A stretch of 64,000 bases of DNA from a virus. Below, piece after piece: positions 1 to 7,443 of the stretch. Below the pieces are notes generated by a model. It saw only the letters and a list, made by a program, of their open reading frames with translations. It was not told where the DNA came from and made no database searches. Both the position numbers and the translations under genes were made by a program. The DNA lies in the IMG/VR virus record IMGVR_UViG_3300045927_000329, positions 1 to 64,000 of that record. One strand, given 5' to 3'. Numbering within the stretch: position 1 is the first letter of the stretch; each line of letters begins with the position of its first letter.

Positions 1-462
1 CCAGAAGCGGTTGGTCGGGTCGCGCAGGATCGCCCCGTGGAAGTCCTGCACCTTCAGCTTCTTCTTGTGCTCCAGGCCGAGCACCCGCCTGAGCGCGCTC
101 ATCCCCATCGGCACGACGACCTGCGGGCGGTCCCTGAAGCTCTCCTCCAGGTAGGGGCAGTGCGCCATCGCCGGGTAGTACCAGGGCGCGCGCTCGTCGA
201 ACCAGTCGCCCGGCGGATGGCAGCTGATCGTGTTGTGGATGCGGATGGCGTCGCGGCGCCAGCCCAGGAGGTTGAGCAGGCGGCTGAGCATCCCGCCCGC
301 GTCGCCCATGAAGGGGCGGCCGGTGAGCGCCTCGACGGCGCCGAGCGCCTCGCCGACCAGCAGCAGCCAGCTCCCGGGCGGGCCGTCGGCCGGCGCGAAG
401 CCCTCGCCCTTCTCGTCGAGCGGGCAGCCGCGACAGCCCTCAGGATGTGCCAGCCGCCCCAT
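1..462 (-). CDS. uracil-DNA glycosylase superfamily protein (3' end outside window)
   Basis: This is a partial gene whose first 154 codons are visible. It begins with a Cys pair (CRGC, residues 10-13) like the Fe-S ligands of family 4/5 uracil-DNA glycosylases. The family pattern follows: GEALGAVEALTG near residue 36, FMGDAGGML near 50, then NTISCHPPGDW near 76 and a further HCPYL. The family removes uracil from DNA, and a phage enzyme would act in repair or genome maintenance. The chosen ATG overlaps the end of the upstream gene by 23 nt, so the two are probably co-translated. The C-terminal catalytic part lies outside the window, so activity cannot be judged. Confidence 0.82.
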   Translation of the reverse strand, partial: MGRLAHPEGCRGCPLDEKGEGFAPADGPPGSWLLLVGEALGAVEALTGRPFMGDAGGMLSRLLNLLGWRRDAIRIHNTISCHPPGDWFDERAPWYYPAMAHCPYLEESFRDRPQVVVPMGMSALRRVLGLEHKKKLKVQDFHGAILRDPTNRFW

Positions 463-880
463 CGTGCTGCGCCTTCTCTCGCCCGAGCACATGCCCGCAC
501 GCTGGACACCGTCGCACCACGACAGGCTCGCCCCGGCACGCTTCCCACACGACTTGCTGCCGCTTCGTGAGCGGGTTCAGGCGCCGGGTGCCCGTATCCC
601 GAATCAAGCCCTGGTTCCGCGCCGCGTTCCGCGCCTGTCGGTAGAGCGAATCGTCGCAGTACATCCCGTAGTGCTCCGCGAACAGGTCACGCAGTTCGTA
701 GTCGGCGAGCGGCCCGTGGGTCTGGTGGAGCTGCACCACGAGGTCGCCCGCGCTGGCGAGTTTCTCGCGGTCGTAGGCCGCGCACGCGGCGTGGGCGGTC
801 GCCGGGTCACCGTGCCGCGCCCGCAGCACGATGTCGTCCGGGTCGACTGGCGGCAGCGGGTCATCGGTGTCGTTGCTCAT
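440..880 (-). CDS. hypothetical protein, possible winged-helix with C-terminal zinc knuckle
   Basis: This 146-residue protein is not recognised. The middle part (YRQARNAARNQGLIRD, then NPLTKRQQVVWEA) looks like a helical winged-helix DNA-binding segment. The C-terminus has CPACGH, with an upstream Cys that could complete a small zinc site. It sits between the glycosylase gene and a small hypothetical gene, with stop/start overlaps on both sides, so it belongs to the leftmost minus-strand operon. A DNA-binding role is inferred only. Confidence 0.7.
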   Translation of the reverse strand: MSNDTDDPLPPVDPDDIVLRARHGDPATAHAACAAYDREKLASAGDLVVQLHQTHGPLADYELRDLFAEHYGMYCDDSLYRQARNAARNQGLIRDTGTRRLNPLTKRQQVVWEACRGEPVVVRRCPACGHVLGREKAQHDGAAGTS

Positions 881-1188
881 CAGCTCCTCCGCCAGCCCTC
901 ATACCGCCGACTCACCCGCGCCGGCCCGCGCTCGACCGCCGGCCGACTCCTCGCATACCTGATGTTCTCGACCGCCCGCCGCTGCGCCTCGCTCACCGCG
1001 CGCCGGTGCTCGATGGTCTCCTGGATGCCGCTGAGCGTCTCCTCGGCCCAGAGGTAGCGGTCGTCCCGGCGCAGCTCCTCGATGTCGGCGACGATCCCCT
1101 TCCAGTCGAGGCCGCTGTCGCCGTCCTCCTGGTGCGGGACGATGGGCCGCTCGTCGAGCGGGCCGAGGTCTTCGATGCGTTTACCCAT
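880..1188 (-). CDS. hypothetical charged helical protein
   Basis: This 102-residue protein has no family I recognise. It is highly charged and mostly helical, with a central run of Glu/Arg-rich sequence (residues about 35-75) and a basic C-terminus. It is the first gene of the leftmost minus-strand operon, because an AT-richer non-coding stretch with regulatory repeats lies directly upstream. Its TGA overlaps the ATG of the next gene by one base. Confidence 0.65.
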   Translation of the reverse strand: MGKRIEDLGPLDERPIVPHQEDGDSGLDWKGIVADIEELRRDDRYLWAEETLSGIQETIEHRRAVSEAQRRAVENIRYARSRPAVERGPARVSRRYEGWRRS

Positions 1189-1265
1189 CGCTTCAGCCCT
1201 CTTTCTGGGTCCAAAACGCAGTCGGTGTAACTACCAGGAACGGCAGGACTTAACCTATAAGAAGC

Positions 1266-1277
1266 GTTATGTTAACC
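1266..1277 (-). promoter_or_regulatory. candidate operator GGTTAACATAAC, copy 1
   Basis: Reads GGTTAACATAAC on the minus strand. The GGTTA-ACA-TAAC(C) form is a short imperfect inverted repeat. Identical 12-mers occur at 1418-1429 and 23152-23163, all in non-coding DNA at the two ends of the minus-strand region. A binding protein is not known; the Xre-type protein encoded next door is a candidate. Confidence 0.4.
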
Positions 1278-1417
1278 TGGCCCTGGACCCCGTAAACATT
1301 GGCTAATTTCGCCAATCACCCGCGTTTGGCGGGCCCTCAGTGTCGGATAATTTGGATTACGTTAACGTCTCCGCTATTACCCATCGCGTTATTGGCGTCT
1401 TTCCGGCCTGTCTGCTT

Positions 1418-1429
1418 GGTTAACATAAC
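1418..1429 (+). promoter_or_regulatory. candidate operator GGTTAACATAAC, copy 2
   Basis: Second copy of the 12-mer, here on the plus strand and 60 nt from the end of the HTH gene. Together with the copy at 1266-1277 it forms a widely spaced inverted pair. Confidence 0.4.
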
Positions 1430-1489
1430 TGCTGGCGCCCGACCGCGGTGTAGCTATCGCCCTACTACCGTGTCACCATCGCACGTTTT

Positions 1490-1867
1490 TCACGCCGCGT
1501 CCTCAACAATCAGCCACGCCCGCACCGCGACCCCCGTCGTGTCCTCGATCCGAATCGCCGTCTCCAGGCTCGGCCGCGCGATGCCGTGCAGGTACTGGTT
1601 CAGCTTAATGCGGCTGATGCCGATGCGGTCGGCCGCCTCGGCCTGGGTCAGCCGCGCGCGCAGAATCCACTGGTCGAGGAGTACGCGGGCCGGCTGCGCT
1701 GCCGTCCGTCGCTGCTTGATGCGGCCGTCCTGCGCGGCTCGGCTCGGTCGCGTGCGCCAGCCCCCGCTGCGCAGCCGCGCCTCGACCCGCTCGATCCGAT
1801 CGACCAGCTCGGGCGCGTCACCGTCCGCCGTTTCCTCCGCGCGCTCGTCTTCGTGTGGTGTAGGCAT
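1490..1867 (-). CDS. Xre/Cro-type helix-turn-helix regulator
   Basis: This 125-residue protein has a charged N-terminal helix (residues about 18-35), a basic linker, and a C-terminal Cro/CI-like domain. The HTH core reads LTQAEAADRIGISRIKLNQY at about residues 74-93, followed by LHGIARPSLETAIRIEDTTG. Such proteins are transcriptional repressors in phages. It sits beside two excisionase-like genes and the repeated GGTTAACATAAC sites, which are plausible targets. The 5' leader carries a long (ACG)n-type tract. Confidence 0.85.
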   Translation of the reverse strand: MPTPHEDERAEETADGDAPELVDRIERVEARLRSGGWRTRPSRAAQDGRIKQRRTAAQPARVLLDQWILRARLTQAEAADRIGISRIKLNQYLHGIARPSLETAIRIEDTTGVAVRAWLIVEDAA

Positions 1868-1897
1868 GGTGGTGTCTCAGCATCCGCGTCTCCTCCT

Positions 1898-1930
1898 TCG
1901 TCGTCGTCGTCGTCGTCATCGTCATCGTCG
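1898..1930 (-). repeat. (ACG/GAC)n leader tract
   Basis: A 33-nt trinucleotide run (CGT repeated with two CAT interruptions on the plus strand) upstream of the start of the HTH gene. It is the longest of a set of similar sense-strand (ACG)n tracts found before many early genes of this phage. Confidence 0.7.
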
Positions 1931-1935
1931 AGCGC

Positions 1936-2202
1936 CTAGACCTCCCCATCTCCGCCTTCCCGCCGCGCCAGCCAGGCGTCGACGCGACTCTTCCGAAAGC
2001 GGAGTCCGCGCCGCTGCCCGTCTCGTGCGCCGATGTATGAATGCGGAAACGGGTCGTTGGCGTCGTGCATCCGCCGGTGCAGGGTGGACTTCGACATGCC
2101 GGTGTACTCCAGCACCCATCGGGTGGTCTTCCAGGGGTCAGGGTTGGTCGTCGCCCCAGTCGCCGGTGGCGGTGTCGTCTTCTTCTGAGCCGTCATCATC
2201 AC
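1936..2202 (-). CDS. excisionase/AlpA-like small DNA-binding protein
   Basis: This 88-residue protein carries a single winged-helix-like HTH: WKTTRWVLEYTGMSKSTLHR, then HSYIGARDGQRRGLRFRKSRVDAWL. The strand-RF(R)-K-S-V-W pattern at the end is typical of AlpA/Xis-like HTH proteins. These bend DNA or regulate transcription. A Shine-Dalgarno-like AAAGGA precedes the ATG. The first 65 nt overlap the end of the upstream HTH gene, so the two may be translationally coupled. No integrase is seen here, so a recombination role is not implied. Confidence 0.75.
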   Translation of the reverse strand: MMMTAQKKTTPPPATGATTNPDPWKTTRWVLEYTGMSKSTLHRRMHDANDPFPHSYIGARDGQRRGLRFRKSRVDAWLARREGGDGEV

Positions 2203-2539
2203 CGTGTCCTTTCAACGTCGTCGTCGTCGCCGGCCAGGATCGGCCGCTGAGGGCCTGCGCTTCCAGGGTCTCCAGCCAGTCGGTGACCCACTCCTTGCGG
2301 AAGCGCCAGACGCCTCGGCGCCCGACCCGAATGCCCCGCAGCCGCCCCTCCGCGATCTCGGTGTAGAGGGTGCGGATGTCGATGTTGAGGATCCGCTTGG
2401 TCTCCGCGGCGGTCAGCCAGACGGTCTCGGCTGGCTCCGGCGCGGTGGGTTCGGTCTTCGTCGTTGGTTCGGTCTTCGTCGCCTGCTTCGTAGTCTTCGT
2501 AGTCTTCGTAGTCTTTGTAGTTCGCAGCCTAATAGCCAT
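2138..2539 (-). CDS. excisionase-family HTH protein with N-terminal TTK repeats
   Basis: This 133-residue protein has three parts. The first 30 residues are low-complexity (TTK repeated four times, then TKTEPT repeated), encoded by a short DNA repeat. A helix-turn-helix domain follows: WLTAAETKRILNIDIRTLYT, then IRVGRRGVWRFRKEWVTDWL. The tail is acidic (GDDDGSEEDD). The HTH is of the HTH_17/excisionase type. The low-complexity N-terminus resembles that of the small protein at 18611-18832. It probably binds DNA as a regulator. Confidence 0.78.
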   Translation of the reverse strand: MAIRLRTTKTTKTTKTTKQATKTEPTTKTEPTAPEPAETVWLTAAETKRILNIDIRTLYTEIAEGRLRGIRVGRRGVWRFRKEWVTDWLETLEAQALSGRSWPATTTTLKGHGDDDGSEEDDTATGDWGDDQP

Positions 2540-2649
2540 AGTGACTGTGACAATACCACGTTTCAGCGCATCTCATAGCATTCTGACGGACACTGTGGCA
2601 ACATTGCCGCACCCGATCTACCTGTTTTCAGGGAGGCGCGCAAGCGTTT
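2540..2649. promoter_or_regulatory. AT-richer spacer, possible minus-strand promoter
   Basis: A spacer upstream of the HTH gene at 2138-2539. On the minus strand it contains TTGCCA (2596-2601), then 17 nt, then CTATGA (2573-2578), a weak match to -35/-10 hexamers. No gene is seen in it. Confidence 0.25.
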
Positions 2650-2754
2650 TTAGCGCCGCCCGCTCCGAAAGCGCCACCACTGCACGACCAGGGTGCTCAG
2701 CAGCCCGAGCGCGATCGCCGTCAGCAGGTTGCCGCCGATCTCCAGTTCCAGCAT
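2650..2754 (-). CDS. 34-residue single-span membrane protein
   Basis: A short gene starting immediately after the TGA of the methyltransferase-like gene upstream. The product begins MLELEIGG, has one hydrophobic helix (LLTAIALGLLSTLVVQWW) and ends with a basic tail RFRSGRR. It is most likely a small inner-membrane protein with the tail in the cytoplasm. A similar 34-residue membrane protein is encoded at 20799-20903. Function unknown. Confidence 0.55.
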   Translation of the reverse strand: MLELEIGGNLLTAIALGLLSTLVVQWWRFRSGRR

Positions 2755-3336
2755 TCACGCTCCTCCCGTTCCCCCCTGCTTGATGAGCACCAGGCTGGCC
2801 AGGGTGTGATCGTGCCCCAGCCGGTTGCCGTGGTAGGTCCAGTCGATCCCGCCGAAGGCGCGCAGCCCGGCGCGGCGCGCTTCGGCGATCAGCTTCTGCC
2901 GGCTGTGGACGTCGTAGATGCGCATCCGGTCCTGATGGCCCTCGGCCTCGTCGGGGCCTTCGGCGTCCCAGTAGGCGAAGGTGCAGAAGCAGAGGCCGCC
3001 GGGGGCGAGCATCCGCTCGACCATCAGCAGGAAGCGCATCGGCGCGTCGATGTGATCGAGCACGCTCAGCGCCCACACCGCCGGCACGGTCTGGCTGCCC
3101 AGCCCGTCGACGCTGTCGCCGCGGTAGCGGTAGTGCGCCTCGGGGCCCGGCGCCACAAACGGGATCTGCGCGTAGTTGACGCACAGGCTCGACGCGCGCG
3201 TCCGCACATGCTGCTCGTCCTGCCAGCGCTGCCAGGTCAGCTCCGCCAGGCGCTGCTGCCAGGCCGCCACGGTCAGCACCCCGGGGAAGTCGCCCGTCAG
3301 GTTGCAGGTCCGCGACAGGGCGAGCGGCGACGCCAT
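2755..3336 (-). CDS. SAM-methyltransferase-like protein, paralogue of the upstream gene, glycine motif missing
   Basis: This 193-residue protein resembles the C-terminal half of a class I methyltransferase (Methyltransf_11/23 type). VWALSVLDHIDAPMRFLLMV is followed by MLAPGGLCFCTFAYWD, then a C-terminal segment with GHQDRMRIYD and GIDWTYHGN. It aligns well with the next gene (3343-3993), so they are a tandem duplication. Unlike that gene, it lacks a clear D-x-G-x-G SAM-binding loop in the N-terminal half. It may be a non-catalytic partner or use a diverged site. The substrate is unknown. Confidence 0.72.
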   Translation of the reverse strand: MASPLALSRTCNLTGDFPGVLTVAAWQQRLAELTWQRWQDEQHVRTRASSLCVNYAQIPFVAPGPEAHYRYRGDSVDGLGSQTVPAVWALSVLDHIDAPMRFLLMVERMLAPGGLCFCTFAYWDAEGPDEAEGHQDRMRIYDVHSRQKLIAEARRAGLRAFGGIDWTYHGNRLGHDHTLASLVLIKQGGTGGA

Positions 3337-3342
3337 ACCGCA

Positions 3343-3993
3343 TCAGACTCGCTTCTCCAGCACCAGGCTGGCGTAGGTGTAGTCGTGGACCTGCGGGCCG
3401 TGGTAGCCGAGGTCGACCCCGCCGAATGGTTGCAGCTGCAACGACAGGGCGGTCGCGCGCAGCGCCGCGTAGCGCTTCGGGCAGAAGATCCGCTTCCGGT
3501 GCTGGTGGCCCGCGGCGGTGTCCTTGCCGCAGGTGTTCCAGTAGTCGACCACCAGCACGAGCAGCCCGCCGGGCGCCACCAGACAGGCCAGGTAGTACAG
3601 GAAGCGGTCGACCTCGTCGACGTGCTCCAGGACCGACAACCCCGTCACCACGTCCGCCAGCTGCACGCCGGAGGTGACGAACTCCTCCAGGCGCGCGGTG
3701 CGGTGCGCCGGGTCGACGACGATCGGGCGGGTGCCCGTCCAGTCGCCGAGCATCTGGTAGAAGAGGCTGCCGTGGCCGCCGACGTCGTAGAGCGGCGAGC
3801 GCACCGCCCGGCCGCCGCGCGCCGCCGCCGCCCGCCAGCGCGCCACCGCGTGCAGCGCCAGCGCGTAGACCCAGCGGCGCTGCGGATGCGCGTCGCCGAG
3901 GTCGTAGCCGGTGACCAGCGTCAGCTCGCGGTCGAGGGACGTGTAGTCCTCCGGCCGCAGCGTACGACTGAGGAGGAGAGGCTGCGCAGCCAT
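3343..3993 (-). CDS. class I SAM-dependent methyltransferase-like protein
   Basis: This 216-residue protein has a Rossmann-type methyltransferase core. Motif I is YDVGGHGSLF near residue 69, then IVVDPAHRT (motif II), VVTGLSVLEHVDEVDRFLYY and LVAPGGLLVLVVDYW. It is closest to the Methyltransf_11/23 group of small-molecule methyltransferases. The downstream gene is its paralogue. The C-terminal segments share the pattern GG(V/I)D-x(2)-YHG and then YASLVL or LASLVL. The pair could form a heterodimer. The substrate cannot be inferred; host small molecules or modified nucleotides are both possible. Confidence 0.78.
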   Translation of the reverse strand: MAAQPLLLSRTLRPEDYTSLDRELTLVTGYDLGDAHPQRRWVYALALHAVARWRAAAARGGRAVRSPLYDVGGHGSLFYQMLGDWTGTRPIVVDPAHRTARLEEFVTSGVQLADVVTGLSVLEHVDEVDRFLYYLACLVAPGGLLVLVVDYWNTCGKDTAAGHQHRKRIFCPKRYAALRATALSLQLQPFGGVDLGYHGPQVHDYTYASLVLEKRV

Positions 3994-3995
3994 GG

Positions 3996-4598
3996 CTAGA
4001 ATCCCACCTCCGACTCGGGAGGCGCTGGCCCCTGCGGCGCGGGCGGCGGCGACGTGCGCTCGCCCCCGGGTGCGGGCTGTACCAGGTCGGGGATGAACAG
4101 CTCGCGGAGGAGGGCGAGGTGCATCCGCACCAGCTGCTGGCCGATGGAGTGCAGGTGGATCGTCTGCTCGCTGAGGGCGTGACGGATCACTTTTTCGAGC
4201 GTGCGCTCGAATAGCTTCAGCGACAGGTCGAGCGTCTCGCGTGCGGGCGGCGGCGCCAGGGGCTCAGGCGACGAGGTGGAACCGGAGCCAGAGCCGTTCT
4301 GCGGCGGCGGCGTCGACGGCGTCGTCTTCCGCGGGCGGCGGTGGAAGCCATGCCTGTCCGGGTGCTCCGTCGCGTACTTCCGAAACGCCGTCATCCCGGC
4401 GGCCGTGAAGAAGTACTTCCGGCCGTTGAGGACGGCCTCGAATCTCCCCTCGCGCGCGAAGCGATTGCAGGAGCCCCGGTTGAAGTGCAGCAGCCTGGCC
4501 GCCTCCGCCACCGACGTCAGCGGTCCCAGCTGCTTCGGCGATCGCGAGAAGCGGGCGCTCATCGAGTCGGCGAGCGGCAGGTCGGGTGGTTTGGTCAT
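3996..4598 (-). CDS. DNA-binding HTH-like protein with Pro-rich linker
   Basis: This 200-residue protein is taken from the ATG that follows an AGGAGCG ribosome-binding site. Residues about 25-80 look like an excisionase-type HTH: LTSVAEAARLLHFNRGSCNR, then FEAVLNGRKYFFTAAGMTAF. A Ser/Pro/Gly-rich linker follows, then a helical segment (LDLSLKLFERTLEKVIRHAL) and a Pro-rich tail. Its first 335 nt overlap, in another frame, the end of the DNA methyltransferase gene. The coherent HTH pattern argues that this frame is real. A regulatory or methylase-associated role is inferred. Confidence 0.7.
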   Translation of the reverse strand: MTKPPDLPLADSMSARFSRSPKQLGPLTSVAEAARLLHFNRGSCNRFAREGRFEAVLNGRKYFFTAAGMTAFRKYATEHPDRHGFHRRPRKTTPSTPPPQNGSGSGSTSSPEPLAPPPARETLDLSLKLFERTLEKVIRHALSEQTIHLHSIGQQLVRMHLALLRELFIPDLVQPAPGGERTSPPPAPQGPAPPESEVGF

Positions 4599-5325
4599 GC
4601 ATCGCTCCTGTCGTGGTGGTCGGCGTGGTGGTGACCGACGTCTCGGCGAAGACCCGCTGGGCGAGCGCGACAAACGCCCGCTCGCGGTCGAGCCCGAGGT
4701 AGCGGCGGCCGGTATTGCGCGCCGCCAGCGGGATGGTGCCGCTGCCCATGAAGGGGTCGACGACGAGCTGCCCGGGCTGGGTGTAGCGCGTCACGAGCGT
4801 GACGGCCGCGTCGTAGGGAAACGGATAGGGGTGTTCGCCGCGCAGCGTCGAGCGGATGGGGCGGGAGCAGTCGGCGTGGATGACGTCGGTGCGCGTGGCC
4901 TCGACGTAGCGGGGCGGCACCATCAGGGCCGGGTCCGGTTCGGGCGGGTAGTAGTCCTTGTCCTCCCAGACCATCAGCGGGTTGTAGCCGAACGAGACCC
5001 GCCAGCCGTGGTAGGCGACGTGCGACTTGACGAGGACGAACTGGTCAGCCTCGTCGAACCAGATCCCCATGTGGCCGACGTACACACGGGATTGGTTGAC
5101 GATGACGACGCCGCGCAGCGCGACGACGCGTCGGCACTCCTTGTAGACCTCGCGAATCCACGGCCCGTAGGTCCACGACTTGCGGTACTCCTCCCTGACG
5201 CCGTTGTAGTACAGGCCCAGGCCGTAGGGCGGGTCGGTGATGATTGCGTCGACGGAATGGTCCGGCTGCGCCTTCAGCCACGCCAGCGCCTCGCCGTGCT
5301 GCAGGTTGGGATCGGGCATGGGCAC
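4264..5325 (-). CDS. DNA methyltransferase (N6-adenine/N4-cytosine, DPPY type)
   Basis: The catalytic motif IV DPPYG is at residues 31-35, and the SAM-binding motif I DPFMGSGT follows at 190-197. This order is the beta-class arrangement. The target-recognition region lies between them and the domain is complete by about residue 235. Such phage enzymes methylate their own DNA to evade host restriction or to mark it. No stop codon occurs there: the frame stays open for another 111 residues across the next gene's 5' part, giving 353 residues. The added tail looks low-complexity and non-natural. GTG was chosen as start because it lies 8 nt after GGAGG; an ATG two codons later is possible. Confidence 0.87.
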   Translation of the reverse strand: MPMPDPNLQHGEALAWLKAQPDHSVDAIITDPPYGLGLYYNGVREEYRKSWTYGPWIREVYKECRRVVALRGVVIVNQSRVYVGHMGIWFDEADQFVLVKSHVAYHGWRVSFGYNPLMVWEDKDYYPPEPDPALMVPPRYVEATRTDVIHADCSRPIRSTLRGEHPYPFPYDAAVTLVTRYTQPGQLVVDPFMGSGTIPLAARNTGRRYLGLDRERAFVALAQRVFAETSVTTTPTTTTGAMHDQTTRPAARRLDERPLLAIAEAAGTADVGGGGGQAAALQPGLLQSLRARGEIRGRPQRPEVLLHGRRDDGVSEVRDGAPGQAWLPPPPAEDDAVDAAAAERLWLRFHLVA

Positions 5326-5338
5326 CAGACATTCCTCC

Positions 5339-5986
5339 CTATTGCGCAGGCCACGCGAACGCGCCCAGGCTGTGCTGTCGCAACGCCTCGCCGAACTGAT
5401 GCGCGCTCACCGGCACGTAGCCGTATCGGTGTTTCGTCCACTCGTCGAACAGCGCCGTGTTGGGGACGAATCGTCCGCCGTCAAGGCGAGCCTCCACCAG
5501 CAGCCGGCTCGGAAAGAACTTCATCAGCTGCCCCTTGGCCAGCACCGCGAGAACGCCCTGGTAGCCCAGGACCTCGATACGCGAATGGAACTCATCGCCC
5601 CACAGATTCAGGATCGGGCGCGGGACCGGCGTGAACTGGCACGACTTCCAGAAGTCGAGGAAGAACTCCTCCAGGTCGCGGGGGCACCCGTCCGCTTCCT
5701 TCTGCGTGCGGACGACGTGAACGAAGCTGTCGAACAGCCCGGCCGCCTTGGCTGCCTCCAGGAAGCGCGCATTACGGGCAGACGGGCGCTCGGCCCGTTC
5801 GCCTGTCGTCGGCGGGTCAAGTTCCATCCCCTTGGCCGTGACCGACAAGCGCACGGCGACCTGGGCATCGCAGGCCGGGCACCGGAAGGTGGGCATGTAC
5901 TGGATGCCCGTGAGCACGCCTCGCAGGTGTTCCTGCTCCTCCTCGGTCATCAGGCTCCACACGCGCTCCGGGATCGCCGTGCTCAT
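5339..5986 (-). CDS. hypothetical protein with N-terminal zinc-binding pair
   Basis: This 215-residue protein is not recognised. Near residue 36 it has FRCPACDAQVAVRLSV, a single CxxC pair like half of a zinc ribbon. The remainder is mixed alpha/beta with aromatic-rich stretches (FFLDFWKSCQF) and no catalytic pattern I can name. Its ATG overlaps the helicase stop by 4 nt (ATGA), so it is translated with the helicase, and the methyltransferase gene follows. A role in DNA metabolism is suggested only by position. Confidence 0.72.
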   Translation of the reverse strand: MSTAIPERVWSLMTEEEQEHLRGVLTGIQYMPTFRCPACDAQVAVRLSVTAKGMELDPPTTGERAERPSARNARFLEAAKAAGLFDSFVHVVRTQKEADGCPRDLEEFFLDFWKSCQFTPVPRPILNLWGDEFHSRIEVLGYQGVLAVLAKGQLMKFFPSRLLVEARLDGGRFVPNTALFDEWTKHRYGYVPVSAHQFGEALRQHSLGAFAWPAQ

Positions 5987-7443
5987 AGCCAGGCCTCCAG
6001 GCGCGAGTCGGTCACGCAGCGCTCGATGATGGTCTTTGGACTACCAACCAACCGCAGCCCCGCGGCCGTGCGACAGCGGCTCAGAGCGACGTACAACATG
6101 CCCGGCGTCTTGAAGAAGGCGTCGCGGATGTTCACCTGGACGCGGTCGAGGCTCAATCCCTGGCTCTTATGCACGGTCGCCGCATACGCCACCCTGAGCG
6201 GCATGTAGGTGATCCCGCCGACCAGCTCCCACTTGCCGTCGATCTTGTCGGCCTGCCCCTTCTCGCGCAGCTCCTTGCGCCGCGCGCTGTCGCACGGGAT
6301 GCGCACGACGCGGGTGACCGGCTGCACGGTGGTGACCGCGCCGGTGCGCTGCAGCCGCACGTAGGCCGTCCCCTCGACCGCCTCGACGATCTCGCCGAGG
6401 TCGCCGTTCACATAGAGCAGCGCGCCGGTGTCCTCGTCGCGGTAGTTGCTCAGCACCATCACCAGGGCGCCTTCCTTGAGCTGCAGCTCCGCCGGGATGC
6501 CCCAGGTCGCGGGCGGCTTATCGAGCCGGCCCCACTCGCTCCGCAGCTCGCCCCAGCGCATCGAGGCGAAGCGGAGCGGCTTCCCCTGCAGCTGCGACAG
6601 GCGCAGCGTGTTGTAGCGGTCGACCGCTTCGTTCTTGGCGACGATGGTCGGACCGTCGTAGCGGTCGTCGGTCTCCTGGCAGATGGCCTGGCGGTCACCG
6701 AAGTACGCCGCGACCGCCGTCCCGTCGCCCCGCCGCGCCGCGCGCAGCATCTCGATGAACTCCGCGTCGGCCTGCCGGCGGATGTCGGTGAGGGTGACGA
6801 TGTTGGGCGCGAAGCGGCTCCACTCCGGCGACTCGAAGGCATAGCTCGCCTTGACCGGCGAGAGCTGCAGGAAGTCGCCGACCAGCGTCAGGCCGAGCGC
6901 CGGAGGCGTGTCGTCGTCGTCCGGCGTCCACTTCCCCAGCACGTAGCCGCGCCCGTTGACCTCCTCGATCGCCTGCACCAGGAAGGTGAGCTGGTCGGCC
7001 GGCAGCATCGAGACCTCGTCGAGGACGAGGCGTCGCACGCCGGCCTTCCACAGCCGCCCGAGCTTGGCGGTGATGAAGCCGTCGAGGAACTTGTCCTGCA
7101 GGCTGGCGGTGTCGAAGTAGCCGAGGACGCTGTTGATGGTCTCGCCGCCGCAGTTGATCGCCGCGATACCGGTCGTGGCGCAGAGCAGCACGCCGCGCTC
7201 CTCGTCCGCCCAGGCCTTGGTCGCGAAGGTCTTGCCGCTGCCGGCGGCGCCGGCCAGATACGTGTAGGTCGGCACGGGCGGCTCCCAGAGCCCGCCGCCG
7301 GTCGTGGGTGGTGACTCCCGCCGCCGCCGCGCCACCGGAGGCGGAGCCGCCCGCTCCTCGACCGGTGGGGACACGAGCGGCGGCGGGGTCGCACCCGGCC
7401 CGATGCGCAAGGCTGCGTCAGGCGGGGTGACCTGGCGGATCAC
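5983..7443 (-). CDS. Pif1/RecD-like SF1 DNA helicase
   Basis: This 486-residue ATP-dependent helicase has all main SF1B motifs: Walker A GAAGSGKT (residues 65-72), Walker B LVLDEVSML, motif III GDFLQLSPV, the R-containing LTDIRRQ, and near the C-terminus ATVHKSQGLSLD and YVALSRCR. This is the Pif1/Dda/RecD2 group, which unwinds DNA 5' to 3' during phage replication and recombination. The GTG start was chosen because it follows a GGAGG box and overlaps the upstream TGA by 4 nt. A longer upstream start without such a site is possible. The N-terminal 60 residues are Pro-rich and probably disordered. Confidence 0.93.
   Translation of the reverse strand: MIRQVTPPDAALRIGPGATPPPLVSPPVEERAAPPPVARRRRESPPTTGGGLWEPPVPTYTYLAGAAGSGKTFATKAWADEERGVLLCATTGIAAINCGGETINSVLGYFDTASLQDKFLDGFITAKLGRLWKAGVRRLVLDEVSMLPADQLTFLVQAIEEVNGRGYVLGKWTPDDDDTPPALGLTLVGDFLQLSPVKASYAFESPEWSRFAPNIVTLTDIRRQADAEFIEMLRAARRGDGTAVAAYFGDRQAICQETDDRYDGPTIVAKNEAVDRYNTLRLSQLQGKPLRFASMRWGELRSEWGRLDKPPATWGIPAELQLKEGALVMVLSNYRDEDTGALLYVNGDLGEIVEAVEGTAYVRLQRTGAVTTVQPVTRVVRIPCDSARRKELREKGQADKIDGKWELVGGITYMPLRVAYAATVHKSQGLSLDRVQVNIRDAFFKTPGMLYVALSRCRTAAGLRLVGSPKTIIERCVTDSRLEAWL

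Larger units (their letters stand above)
1189..1489. promoter_or_regulatory. intergenic control region with repeated GGTTAACATAAC sites
   Basis: About 300 nt without a convincing gene, noticeably richer in A and T than its surroundings. It lies downstream of the HTH regulator at 1490-1867 and upstream of the leftmost operon. It contains two copies of the 12-mer GGTTAACATAAC (1418-1429, and 1266-1277 on the other strand) plus other GTTAAC-type sequences near 1360. It probably holds the promoter and operator of the operon at 1-1188. No single promoter can be fixed by eye. Confidence 0.55.

Noticed and set aside
440-1057. Plus-strand frames opposite the glycosylase and neighbouring genes
   Set aside because: Shadows. 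The minus-strand frames have the glycosylase motifs and tight stop/start overlaps.
1936-2539. Two excisionase-like proteins taken as a sign of a prophage integration module
   Set aside because: No integrase or attachment site is visible. Excisionase-fold proteins also serve as plain regulators in lytic phages.
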